The notes under the pieces: generated by a model
Database searches by the model: none
Told to the model about the DNA's origin: nothing
The model's input: only the letters and a program-made list of their open reading frames with translations
Shown: positions 37,246-48,132 of the stretch, piece by piece
Layout: the number at the start of each line of letters is the position of its first letter
How positions within the stretch are numbered: the stretch's first letter is position 1
Source: Salticus scenicus
Taxonomy: Eukaryota; Arthropoda; Arachnida; Araneae; Salticidae
DNA: 64,000 nt
Assembly: GCA_963930645.1 (NCBI GenBank)
Contig: OZ005648.1
Coordinates: forward strand, 110,646,592-110,710,591
Reading direction: 5' to 3'
Translations under genes and position numbers: made by a program

Positions 37246-37604
37246 TATTTGTAAGCAAAATTGTAAATAATAAAAGAAAATTAAAGATAAAAAAAATAAA
37301 AATTTGTATTTAATTTTTGAATGTATATGTATCTTCAACTATCTGTAACGCACTCTTATAACATAGACCGTCTCTCCTGTTGTTTTGTTTTCTAAAATCG
37401 TGCAAGCTTTTCTTTTCTTTAAAAGTTAATTTAATTTTTGTGAAAAATTTAAATAATATCAATTTACGAATTATTCCCGATATCAAAGTAATATAGAATT
37501 CAAAAAAGGGTTTGATAATGAACATGTCATCCAAGTTTTATATTCGTTTATTCATTTATATAAGAGTCATCCACCAATTAAGAAAGAAATTAATAAGTTA
37601 TTGC
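37246..37604. other. Non-coding spacer
   Basis: AT-rich; nothing recognised. Confidence 0.6.
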
Positions 37605-37971
37605 TAGGACTGGGCTTTATATCGATGTAAAATCAAATATCGATTTAACGCTAATATCATTTATTCGATTTAAGTATTTTATCTTCCATGAAATATCGAT
37701 GCAGAAACATAAAAAGAAAAAAAAAAAAAAAAAAAAAAAAAAAAACGAGAATATCTGATGCTAGGCTAAACCGATTCAATAATGCTGGAACAATGCCAGA
37801 TAGCTATTCATTCAATGGGATATCGGTTTAGTGTAAAGCATGCGCAGTCATAAATAGCTAAATCATGAAAATCTTGACTCAATCAAACTGCAAAGAATCA
37901 AGAGAATAATATTTAGCCGTTTTGATTTACCGTTGCACATGCGTACTGGAAAGAGAATATCGGTTTAAGAC
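37605..37971 (+). mobile_element. hAT-like terminal segment
   Basis: It opens TAGGACTGGGCTTTATATCG, nearly the same terminal sequence as at 37972 (TAGGACTGGGCTATACATCG), and continues with ATCGAT-rich subterminal bases and a poly(A) run. TAGG-CTGGGC ends are typical of hAT elements. It is either a second, related element or a duplicated end. Confidence 0.5.
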
Positions 37972-38202
37972 TAGGACTGGGCTATACATCGATACATCGT
38001 GAAACATCGATTTAAAGCCTGCAATTTGAAACCGATAACGAAATCCTTCAGTTGACGATATATCGCAAGTGCCATGTTTATCAGGAACTCAGCTGTGAAC
38101 GTACTGCGATTGACCATATCAGTTTCCGTGAGCCCAACTTTTCATCCCGTGATAGCCGGTAATCGTTGATACGAAGGAGAGTGGATGATACACGTATAAC
38201 GC

Positions 38203-39054
38203 ATGCGTGGTATTAGACATTGGTTTCATCTTAAATCGTTACTCACAGCTACGATCTCTGTTTCTCTAAGCAGATTCCTCCAATCGCCGTCGATTGATTT
38301 ACAAAAAGCCACACAAAATCTTACGGATACATTAAATGTGTTAAACAACAAGAGACTCAATGCTACGACTGTTTTCAATCGAATTTTCTCAGAGATTTTT
38401 GAACTTGCTGCAAAATTAGATACAGAGATAAAGATGCCTAGAATAACGTCACGGCAAACGCAGCGAGCAAATATACCTGCAGAAACTCCTGAAGAATATT
38501 TTAGAAGGGTGGTTTACATCCCACTTCTAGAAAATATAATCTCTGACATGAAAGACCGATTTTCGTCAGATGTAATGAGTCTTTTTAATTTAAACGTGTT
38601 TTTGCCTCGAAAATCTTATACAGATGATGACATCAAAATTGTACGTGAAGTTGCAGAAAATTATCAAGGACTTCTTAATAATGTTCCAGTTCCATGAGTC
38701 GTTTCAGAATATGAATTATGGATTACGAAGTGGCAAAGGAAAGCCGAAGAAACACATGGAACAGATACTTCTCATTGTCTTCTTAATACAATAGAAGAAT
38801 GTGACAAAGATATGTACCCATCAATTAACATTTTGCTTCGTATCCTTGCCACTTTACCAGCAAGCGTCGCTTCAAGTGAACGAAGCTTTTCAACTTTACG
38901 GCGGTTAAAAAATTGGCTTCGAGCATCCATGGGAGAAGAGCGCCTCATAGGACTCGCCCTTTTAAATATTCATAGACATATTGATGTTGATGTTGAAGCA
39001 GTAATAGACAGATTTTCAAAATATTCAAAGAGAAGATTGGAATTTGTATTATAA
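38203..39054 (+). pseudogene. hAT-family transposase, C-terminal part, one nonsense codon
   Basis: One continuous reading frame is interrupted only by a TGA at 38695-38697, after LLNNVPVP. The frame resumes without shift and ends at TAA 39052-39054. The upstream part (EEYFRRVVYIPLLENIISDM) and LFNLNVFLP resemble the region before the dimerisation domain in hAT-like proteins of the ZMYM1/52-kDa-repressor type. The downstream part carries LPASVASSERSFSTLRRLKN, the hallmark hATC dimerisation motif, then ALLNIHR. The BED finger and the catalytic acidic residues (RNase H-like fold) are absent, so this is the last third only. The TGA may come from CpG decay of an Arg CGA codon. It is non-functional as it stands. 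Confidence 0.85.
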
Positions 39055-40849
39055 TGGGGCTTACTTTATTCGCATCGAGATCATCTCGAGATCGAGAGTG
39101 ACGTCTTTCGTTATTGTCTGGAAACGATACCTAGAAAACGAAGTGTGCAAGAATTGGTACTTTATTCCTCTCGTCCGATAAGTGAAATCGAGATGATATC
39201 GTCAGTGAAACGACAGTAAGTCCCTCCCTTCGAAATGACATAACAGCGAAGGAGGAGTTACTTTTAACTTCTTCTTCGCATTTTTTAACCAATAAAAAAA
39301 TAGAAAACTATTTTCCAAGATTCATAGCGAACATTAACTGTAATCGGCTTCGGATCGCACCTCCGTGTTGTTTGTTTATTGTCGAATTGTTTACAAATTG
39401 CATGCGTTTATTATTTTAATAATAATAATGTTCTCCTTCTAGAAAAGGGAAAACATTATTTATGTAATGGGCTTGGGGGTTCCTAGATGTACAAATTATA
39501 GAAGAATAGATGCAATCAAACTTAAAAATAAACTATTTTCTTAGATTTAAAATTAGTACTTTTAATTACAAACCTTTTTAGATACACTTTTCCCTTGTAT
39601 TTAACATATTAAAGTATTTATATTTTTAATATAAGATGTAATTTTTTGTGTGTGAGTGTGTTCAGTCTTTATTGCATTTTAACAATGCCATTGAGCCTAT
39701 TTTAAAGCATGAAGCATGCAAATTTTCTTTCATTGGAATGCAAGAAGAGAATGTATTTAAAGTGACTGCAAGAAGTAAATGTATTTAAACTTTGTCAGTC
39801 TCAATAGAAACAATAAATTGAAAACAGACTTTTTTTTAATGATCATTAGTTGATTATGAATGTATCGTTATCTTAATTTACATATTGCACTTTTATTGCG
39901 TAGAAGTTGCTAAATAACATTAATACTTTAAATTAGCCATATTAAAGAAAATATAAAATGTATGGATATGAATACCAAATTGTTGCAATATGTATGTTGC
40001 TTGTTCACTTCTTTTGTTTTGGTTCAGTTTTGATTTATCGTAGAGTATCATAAATTGTAATGAAGAGAATTAAGAAGGAATAGAGATAAGTTTTAAGAAT
40101 TAATTAAAAAATTACATTTATTAGAGCTAGTAAATTTAATTGCTCTTATAATTGAACTTAAGTCATCAAAGGATGACATTTTAATGATGATTTTCTTTTT
40201 TATATGTATTGCTTCTGATCAAATTGCTTTTCTTCGATGTGTTTTCTTGTTTGGTTATATCGCTGAAAAGCTCCCTTTTGTATGCTGCCAGTGAGGGTTA
40301 CTATTCGGAACGGTGCCATCCAGGCGAATTCCAGAAAAATCGCCAAGAGGTGGGTAAAAGTAAATTTCCCCCTGTGTCAGGCGTCAGGCCCTCCCCATTT
40401 ACACAATGCAATTTTCGTTATGTAACACCCAACCATGTTGAAATTTAAAATTTCATAAATATCTGACAGTGAGCCAACTACCAACTGCACTTCTTTAATT
40501 TATTTCCATTTAAAAAAATTATGAACTGCACGCAGATGTGCAAATGCCTCATGCTTTCTGAAACTCCTGCTATGAATTAGGATCATCTTTCTTAAAGTAA
40601 TGAAATAGAAAAGGAAAAGATATGATAGGGATGCACCGAATATTCGGTATTCGGCCATACTACCGAATATTCAGTTTAGTCGAATCAAACTATTCGACTA
40701 GCCGAATATTAAATTATTCAGCTAGTTGGAACGTATAAAAATTCAATTTTTAAAAAATTTTTAATTATTTGAAAAAAATTTGCGATTTTTAATTATAATT
40801 AAAATTTTCAGAGTAATTAAGAAATATAATAACTACAGAACTATGGATA

Positions 40850-41085
40850 AACACCATAAAATGCAATAAACTTGCAACTATTGTTTCGGGTTGAAATAAC
40901 ACACGACCCTTCGTCAGGCGAACAAAGCAGCTACGCGTTGGTAATAAGGTGCGTTGCCGCTTTGACTGCCACACTCGTGCCTACTTTGTTCGCCTGACGA
41001 AGGGTTGTGTGTTATTTCGACCCAAAACAATTGTTGCGAGTTTTGAATTTTATGGTGTTTATCCAAAGTTCTGTAGTGATTACTT
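40850..41085. mobile_element. Foldback element, copy 1 (diverged)
   Basis: Inverted arms share AACAATTGTTTCGGG-like, ACACACGACCCTTCGTCAGG and GGCGAACAAAG phrases, separated by ~40 bp. It is the same family as the near-perfect palindrome at 54027-54242. Confidence 0.7.
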
Positions 41086-41584
41086 TAAAACGCCAGTTCT
41101 GTGGTGCTTTATTATTATAATTAAGAAATAGTTTATATTTAAAGGAAAACAATTATTTCATCTAATTTCAAGTAACATTAAAGAAAATTATTAGTTACAT
41201 TAATCATAACAATTAATAATATCTAACAAAAGTTGTCTTTATCAATAACAGTATAACGATACTTTTCTAAGTTGAGTTAAGAAAGAACGTACATAATTCA
41301 CATGATTACAATTCAAGTTTACAATCTAGGAAACTTCAAGAGATCAAAAAAAGGTCGGATCCAAATCTGGCTAGAAAAATGACACAAGTCATATATTAGC
41401 AGTTTTTAACTTGTTACTAAAAAATGTATATGAAGTGCCCCAACATGCACGAACAGTATCGCATCTCTATCTCACAATTTATTCACATGAGAGTCAGAGA
41501 CATTTACAACAGTTTTGATATAGGTTATCCAGTACGTTGTCACTTTTAAATTGATTTTTCTCAAATGCTGCATTTCTGTTTTTC

Positions 41585-42510
41585 ACTTTCTCTTACCCAT
41601 AGGGTCGAGAAAGTATTGTTTTCGGGTCAAATTTTTGAATGTGAGTTTTTGTTATATTTACATGTTCTGAGGTCCCCTGAATACGAAAATCATGTTTTTA
41701 GCGAATGGTCTGTGTGTTACCAGCATATTTCAAGAACAAATAATAGCAGAAATTCCAAAGTCGGTATTCTAAATGGGTATCATATAGGGATGCTACAGTA
41801 AGCTTTTCGTTGAGATGAAGCAAATGGTTCGTGTACAGGGACACTCGAAAGTATTCAAATACATTACGTGTATGGGGGGAATTGCAGGTAAGTAGAGTTT
41901 AACATCTATAGACTGCACTAAACAAAATGAAACAAATAGATATTTTTTGTAATAGAGATAGTCAACTGGGAAAAGAATTTTGTGTATGTAGGAGCCTCGC
42001 CTCCCAGTCCCCCGCTCGATGGGAGTAAATTTTTATGACGGATAACTTTCAAAACAGCTCGCCAATACCTTTAAAACGAATTGTTGAACCATCGATCTGT
42101 GATAATTTAAAATAAAGTTATCGACTCTTTTCATTGTTAACCAAAAAAAAAAAAATTGAGAATAAATTAAACTTTTTTTTTAAATATTTAGTATGATACT
42201 ACTTCTCTAATATAGAAATCGTCTGCATTATCATAAAAGATAATTTGTTTAAATAATAATTTTAATAAATTATTTTTTAAAACAGAATTATTTCTTAATA
42301 ACTGAATTAAATTCTATATAAATGTAGGTGCATTAATGAAACAGGGGGTTGAGGGGGGGCTAATTATCATAATAAAACTCTTCCGAAGCCTAATTCGAAT
42401 TTTTTAACATAGGTTTACATAACAGTACTTGTTATCTTACTTCTTAATCTCCAACCTGTATTTATAGTATTAAATTTTAGGGTAAGAGAAAGTCGTGTGA
42501 GTGACACACC
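41585..42510 (+). mobile_element. Structured repeat, type B, copy 4
   Basis: The 5' hairpin is ACTTTCTCTTACCCATAGGG...GAGAAAGTATTG. The body matches copy 2 closely (GCTACAGTAAGCTTTTCGTT, TCGTGTACAGGGACA). The 3' arm GGTAAGAGAAAGTCG is followed by TGTGAGTGACACACC. The G/C palindromes of copy 2 are partly deleted here. Confidence 0.7.
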
Positions 42511-42720
42511 AAATTATTCTTTTTGGAGTGGGTGCAACAAGATATTGTTACTTAAGAAAGTTTGTAAGTTTATTAAGAAGCCAGACAGTTAATAATTTTC
42601 TTTGACTGTGAATTCAGCATTACACCACTACTTATGTTTGGTAATATTTCCTAATATTTTTCTACATTTATATAAACCATAGTTTCTGAATAGTAGTTTT
42701 TTGTAATATTTTTTTCATAA

Positions 42721-42937
42721 TTAACACGTTAATCGCCATGTCAGTCATATGTGTCTGACGCATTTTTAACTAGGAAATAACCCTAAAAGGAATATGATAT
42801 ACGCCGAGTAATTATTAACACGTTAATCGCCATGTCAGTCATATGCGCCTGACGCATTTTTAACTAAATTGTCTAATAAAGTTACCATGGCCCATGTGAA
42901 AATTTTTCTGATATTATCGTGGCGATTAACGTGTTAA
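42721..42937. mobile_element. piggyBac-like MITE with a duplicated 5' end
   Basis: The 123-bp core at 42815-42937 has TTAA at both borders and inverted ends CACGTTAATCGCCA / TGGCGATTAACGTG. A second copy of its first ~55 bases, also preceded by TTAA, starts at 42721. TTAA target sites and these ends fit the piggyBac superfamily. Confidence 0.75.
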
Positions 42938-43244
42938 AAAAATGAAATATTACTAAATGTAAATGATATTACTGAAAAAGTTCACAAAAAATTAGCTGAT
43001 TGACACTTGAATATAAGTAAATCAGCCAGCCGAATACTCGGTATTCGGCCGAATAGTTACTATTAGGTTTGAAAAATATTCGATATTCGGTTGGCTGAAT
43101 ATTCAGCCAAAACTGCTATCCGGTGCATCCCTAATATGAATATTTTTTTTTTCAAATGTATTTTTTGAGGTGCTTGCATATTATCCTCATGCCACTAAGT
43201 AATCGCCAATTTTTAAATATAAATAATATGGTAAATTTATAATT

Positions 43245-44600
43245 AACTAGCAGGCTTTGCCCGCTTCGCTGGTCATTATATTGAAATTAATTCTCAAAAT
43301 ACCATATCATTAATAATAAAAATCATTGAAATCAGTCAAAATCCAAGTTAAAGTTCTCGCTACCTTCGGTAGCTACCTCCTAGTGCTTCACTCTGATTGG
43401 TCTTTGCTCACGCGGAGATTTATTCAGAGATCAAAATTCTAAATTCATCCTTTTGGCTTTTAATTATTTTATGGAAGATTATTTTTATGTTTTCCTCATG
43501 TTTCGTTGGAGGTAAGCATTGGTTGCGACCAAATGCAGGTACTCCGAAGCACTCACGTTGACGTTTAAAACATGTTTTTTCTCCCACCCCTCATCCTGGT
43601 AGGGGGGGGGGGCAGGAGAATTTTCACAAAATCCCTGTATAGTGCATGTTGGGAACATATAACCAGCCAGCACATAAAAAATCGCCTAAGATAGTTTGGA
43701 GCAGAGTTTCGCATGGAAACATGATTCCCTAAACCCACCCCCAAGGCGAATAAGGTGGAATTTTACAAAATCCCTTTATAGTGTGCGTCTTGATTACGCA
43801 TAATCAATCGACATATCAAAAAATCGTTATCCTCAGATAATTTGGAGCAAAATTACTCTTATATTCGTGTTTTGCCTTCCCCCTCCTTTAAAAGGGAGGG
43901 GGGGGGGAGAAATTTCATAAAATCCCTTTACTGTTTGTGTTGTGGAAGCATAAACAACCCAGGCATAAAATTCAATTTTGCTGAGATAATTTGAAGCAAA
44001 GTTATACTTGGAAACGAGTGTATTGCCCCTTATGCAAAATTTCATTATAATGGGTGTTGGAAACACGAAAATAAGCCACACACTAAAACTCGTGACCTCA
44101 GCTTCTATAGATTTCCCCGGACAAATTCAGCGCTAAAATGTGGCTCGAATTTGTCCCCTCGTAACTCCTCCCCAAAATCGAAAAAAAAAAAAAAAAAATG
44201 AATTTTTGGAAATATCCTGAAGGTTCTTGGCGGTTTTCTATATCTTTGTGCTATTATTGGTAGTTGTACTCGAAAATCCATATTTTTCTAAATTTGCCTC
44301 CGAAAATTGTTTTTACCCCTCCCCCCCCCCCCCTCTTAAAAATCCCAAATCGCAGAAAATACTTTTTTTGTACTCAAGTCTAGTCTCTCCCTCTGCAATT
44401 TGTTCACAGTGAAGCAATTTGGAGTTGAGTTATGCTTATAAAGGGGTTTTTGCCTTCTGCCCCCCCAGGGGGGGGGAATGAAAAGATATTTCACAAAATC
44501 CTGTCTTAGTGGGCGTCAGTGTCCTAAAACCAACGTGGTTACCAAAATTGGCGACTCTTATCTTCCATAGAATCGCCACGACTGTGTTGAGTCGGTGATT
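43245..44600 (+). repeat. Degenerate tandem array, ~140-150-bp units with G/C runs
   Basis: It begins ACTAGCAGGCTTTGCCCGCT. Units are marked by CAAAATCCCT.TATAGTG near 43628, 43768 and 43920, and by diverged copies near 44036 and 44494. Each is followed by GATAATTTGGAGCAAAGTTA-like bases. Long C or G runs occur between units (43602, 43898, 44318, 44460). No coding capacity. Confidence 0.65.
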
Positions 44601-44612
44601 AGTAAGTTTACT

Positions 44613-44613
<1 letters not shown>

Positions 44614-44643
<30 letters not shown>
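44614..44643. repeat. (TA)n microsatellite
   Basis: About 15 TA units. Confidence 0.9.
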
Positions 44644-44646
<3 letters not shown>

Positions 44647-45120
44647 TAACAGTTTGTAATTTTTTTTTTTGTACTGATACATTATTACATGTATCTCTAT
44701 CTACGGTACTGTACAACACCAGTTACAATAGTACTTAAATGTACTATTGTATTTGACTGAGTATAAATCTCAAATTTACAATATTCGATTCCGTAGCAAT
44801 TATTATCACGAGTGTATATATGTAAGCTTCACGCATATGAAAAAAATAAAATAAATAAACAAAAAAAAAGATTAACTATGGAGGAAGTTCGAAGGCATTT
44901 TCGAAGTGGAACACTATAAATTGGTAACGATACAAAATACCAGATTGAAAGAAATAGTCCTGTTGTACTAAAAAAAAAAAAAATATTGTGTGCTGCTACC
45001 ATATTTTCTATAAATCTAAAAAGTGTGAGAAAATCTTTATTGTAGCAATCACTTTCAAGCATGTTTGTAAGCTACATGCACGAGAAAATTAAAAAATATA
45101 TATATCACTTGTATTGCTAC

Positions 45121-45553
45121 CCCAGTGGCAGAAACACGGCGACATAGTCGCGGACACAGAAAAACGGCTTGCGGACAGTTTTTGTCTGCACTGAGAAAAA
45201 AATTTGTCTGCAACTTTCGGATAACAATTCACTTATAAAAATTGCTGTATCAAAACTAAAACTTGTATTATTTATATTGTGTTGTATCAAACATTGCTAT
45301 AAAATATTTAATAGAATGAGATGAATTGAATGAATACAATTGTTTATACTATATCGTTTTGTAGTAAAATTGTATTTGTGTATTGTTGCACAAGACCACC
45401 ACTGATGTTAACCCCCCCCCCCCCCATCAGCTTTCAGTCTTTTTGAGTGTAAGCCATTTTCAGTTTCACCCCTGATTACATGCAAATTTTGCAGACAGAT
45501 TATGAAATTTTAAAAGCCTGTCACAGACAACTTCAAAATTTTCTGCCACTGGG
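45121..45553. mobile_element. hAT-like MITE with perfect 8-bp TSD
   Basis: Ends are CCCAGTGGCAGAAA and TTTTCTGCCACTGGG. ATTGCTAC is duplicated exactly at 45113-45120 and 45554-45561. An 8-bp duplication and CAGTG-type ends fit hAT. At 433 bp it is non-autonomous. It contains a C13 run near 45412. Confidence 0.85.
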
Positions 45554-45858
45554 ATTGCTACCTTATTGTGTATGAATTACAAAACTCGGTTCTGTAACAA
45601 TTACTGTCATGCACATATGTACTCTTTTGCACACGAAAGAAAAAAAAAAAAAAAAAAAAAACAGCCTTCACTGTTTGCCGCTACCTTGCAGTGCATGAAT
45701 CTAAAATATGCAGGAAAATCCATATTACAACATTCACCACTGTGCACATATGCACACTTCACTTCACACACATAAAAAAAAAATCACTGGGTTCTGTTAC
45801 CTTGCTGTGTATCAATCTCAAAATGCACAAAAATCTGTTTCGTAGCAATCACTATCAT

Positions 45859-46169
45859 CAGGGTTCCCACTCAATTTCAAAAATAAAATTCCCTTACTTT
45901 TCCAGGTCTATTTTTAGAAAATTCCAGTCACAAAATTTGGTTCGTGACATAAAAAATAGCTCACAGTATAAAACAAAACATAGCTTGCAACATAAAAGAC
46001 GATATAGTAACGTGACTTGTGATATAAATTGAATGTTCAAAAAGCATTTTCCAGGTTTATATCATCATTTTTCCAGGTTTTTGAGCAATATTTACAGTTT
46101 TCCCTGACTTTTCTCAGTAATTTCAAATTCCCTGACTTTTCCGGTTTTCCCTGACCCATGGGAACCCTG
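45859..46169. mobile_element. hAT-like MITE, 311 bp
   Basis: Ends are CAGGGTTCCCAC and CATGGGAACCCTG. TATCAT flanks both sides (45853-45858 and 46170-46175). The interior repeats TTTTCCAGGT and TTTCCCTGACTTTTC phrases. Confidence 0.8.
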
Positions 46170-46270
46170 TATCATACATGTATATACACTTCATGCACAC
46201 AAACACAAAAAAATCTAATTCTATTATACATGATTTTTCATGCTTAATACTGTTCTATTAAATAAATCCT

Positions 46271-46413
46271 TATAAACATATTTAAAATATACAACCTTTT
46301 ATTAACTTCATGTCTTTGAGACATGAATTTAATAAAATGTTGTATATTTTATAAGTTAATAATGTCTGTGAGAGATGGTTAATAAAAGGTTGTATATTTT
46401 AAATATGTTTATA
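46271..46413. repeat. 36-bp perfect inverted repeat
   Basis: The left arm 46271-46306 starts TATAAACATATTTAAAATAT. It is exactly complementary to 46378-46413. The 71-bp spacer holds a second, partial copy of the arm (GTTGTATATTTTATAAG). Confidence 0.8.
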
Positions 46414-47380
46414 ATAAGTGCTTCATGGTATATTTTTTTTGAAAATAAATCCTTGTCTAAGAACATGATTCAAAATGACTTATTTAACAAAACAGTATTA
46501 AGTGCAGTATTTATTTGCTGACGACTGTAATATGAAATTGTTGTCAGTAAAGAGAAATTATATTAGTCATTCGAAAATAATTTAATTGCTAACAACTGTT
46601 GTGTGAGTATGAGTGATTTAAAATTTTCCGAAGTTAAAATGAAGGAAATATATTGTTATAAGTAACAATTTTATGCCATATTTATATTTTTATAGAATGT
46701 GGTATTTAATATTGATGAAATAGATATAAATGGTAGATGATGAAAAAGTTTGTCACTTAAAGATATACCAAGTATTTATTATTATTACTATTAATGCATC
46801 TGAATTAATTTGAAATTTATGTTAAAGTAAATAAAGATTATCTAGTGTCTATTAGAAAAATGTTAAAATCGAAAACAAACTTGTCCTGATAAAAATACAA
46901 TGACGATTACAAAGCATATAACAATTCAAAAACAATTTGAAACCATCGGAATTTTCATAACTATTCAGACAGAGAGAGAGGAAAAAAAGCATAAAATATC
47001 AATGTAATAAGGAAAAGAACTGAGAGGATGAAGTAATTATTTATGATAGTATGTAGTTATGATTTGGGACGGTTTTATTTCGTCGCAGAGAAATATCACA
47101 ATTTCTTTATCCAGACTGAATAGTTTGGTGAATCTCACATCTGGAAGATCAATTTCTTAAATAATTTCTCGGAATTCCTCTATTTTGCTCGACATCCATA
47201 GAAATTACGTAGACGCCATATTGAAAAATGCTTCTACAATTCGCTTTCGACAACGTCTCGCAAACACAGTAGGCTTCGTTTTGATAACGAATGTTTACTT
47301 TCGAGACCGTCTCGAAAAATGTGGAATAAAGTAGCAAACTGAGAAAACGGTATTCAGGTTTCGTTTTGGTACGTCATTGT
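46414..47380. other. Inner right part of the 8.4-kb unit
   Basis: No recognisable gene. Around 47150-47340 the minus strand has a GC-richer 62-residue frame starting MLLYSTFFETVSKVNIRYQN. It has no domain I recognise and could be a remnant of the unit's own gene or subterminal regulatory DNA. Confidence 0.4.
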
Positions 47381-47564
47381 GACGTCACTCTCGATCTCGA
47401 GATGATCTCGATGCGAATAAAGTAAGCCCCAAAGTCGAAAAAGCCTATTTAATAAATGATTCATGTAAATAGTATCTTATATTTGATTTATTTCTTATAA
47501 TATGGATTTGCTGGTTTTCAGTCAGGAAAATTTACCTATAGAAAGTTCTGATAACAGTTTTACT

Positions 47565-47566
<2 letters not shown>

Positions 47567-47597
<31 letters not shown>

Positions 47598-47846
47598 TAT
47601 TCGTGACCCCCCCCCCCCCCCCCACCAAACTGAGAAGCTGAAACCGCGCCTGAATGTCCCCCATGTTCCCATCCAAATTATACCTCTGGGTGTCACCGAA
47701 GCGAAGGAGCCATTCTCTTCGTGTAGGATCAAAATTGTGATGGCATGTCCCTAGACTATCCTTAGGGGTGCGTCCCAAACAGTCCCCAATTACCCATAGC
47801 GCAGTACTAGTGCGACGGTAAACCTACGTTCAATCAGGCGATTCAA

Positions 47847-47887
<41 letters not shown>

Positions 47888-48132
47888 TTCGTGACCCCCC
47901 CCCCCCCCCCCCCCACCAAACTGAGAAGCTGAAACCGCGCCTGAATGTCCCCCATGTTCCCATCCAAATTATACCTCTGGGTGTCACCGAAGCGAAGGAG
48001 CCATTCTCTTCGTGTAGGATCAAAATTGTGATGGCATGTCCCTAGACTATCCTTAGGGGTGCGTCCCAAACAGTCCCCAATTACCCATAGCGCAGTACTA
48101 GTGCGACGGTAAACCTACGTTCAATCAGGCGA
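47567..48132 (+). repeat. Recent tandem duplication of a headless SINE segment
   Basis: Two units (47567-47842 and 47848-48132) are nearly identical apart from homopolymer length. Each begins TTCTTTTCTTTC plus poly(T), then TATTCGTGA, a C15-C17 run, and a body matching the SINE at 18984-19300 from CCATGTTCCCATC to CTAGTGCGA. It ends CAATCAGGCGAT. The tRNA-like head is replaced by the T-run/C-run. Confidence 0.85.

Larger units (their letters stand above)
40626..43132. mobile_element. hAT-like element with extended inverted ends
   Basis: The left end TAGGGATGCACCGAATATTC and right end ...CCGGTGCATCCCTA (ending 43132) are inverted repeats. They are followed inward by many CGAATATTCGG variants. 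ATATGA flanks both sides (40620-40625 and 43133-43138), a 6-bp match to a possible 8-bp duplication. No transposase. It contains a foldback (about 40850-41085), a type-B repeat (41585-42510) and a piggyBac-like MITE (42815-42937). Confidence 0.75.
44740..46215 (+). repeat. Degenerate tandem repeat, ~115-130-bp units
   Basis: Units contain GCTACCTTGYTGTGTATGAA-like bases, then TCGTAGCAATCACTATCA, CATATGTACACTTCA and a poly(A) run. Recognisable units begin near 44745, 44990, 45555, 45675 and 45795. Two MITEs are inserted in it (45121-45553 and 45859-46169). Confidence 0.65.
39055..47431. mobile_element. 8.4-kb unit bounded by 51-bp perfect terminal inverted repeats
   Basis: The first 51 bases (39055-39105, starting TGGGGCTTACTTTATTCGCA) are the exact reverse complement of 47381-47431. 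The repeat contains overlapping dyads around CGAGATCATCTCG and CTCGAG, and ends GACGTC. Similarity continues weakly inward (AAACGATACCT versus AAACGAAACCT). It begins one base after the stop codon of the hAT relic. I find no transposase gene inside and no clear target-site duplication. Inside lie a hAT-like element with its own passengers, a ~140-bp tandem array, and MITEs. Perfect 51-bp ends imply recent mobility or gene conversion. Confidence 0.8.
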
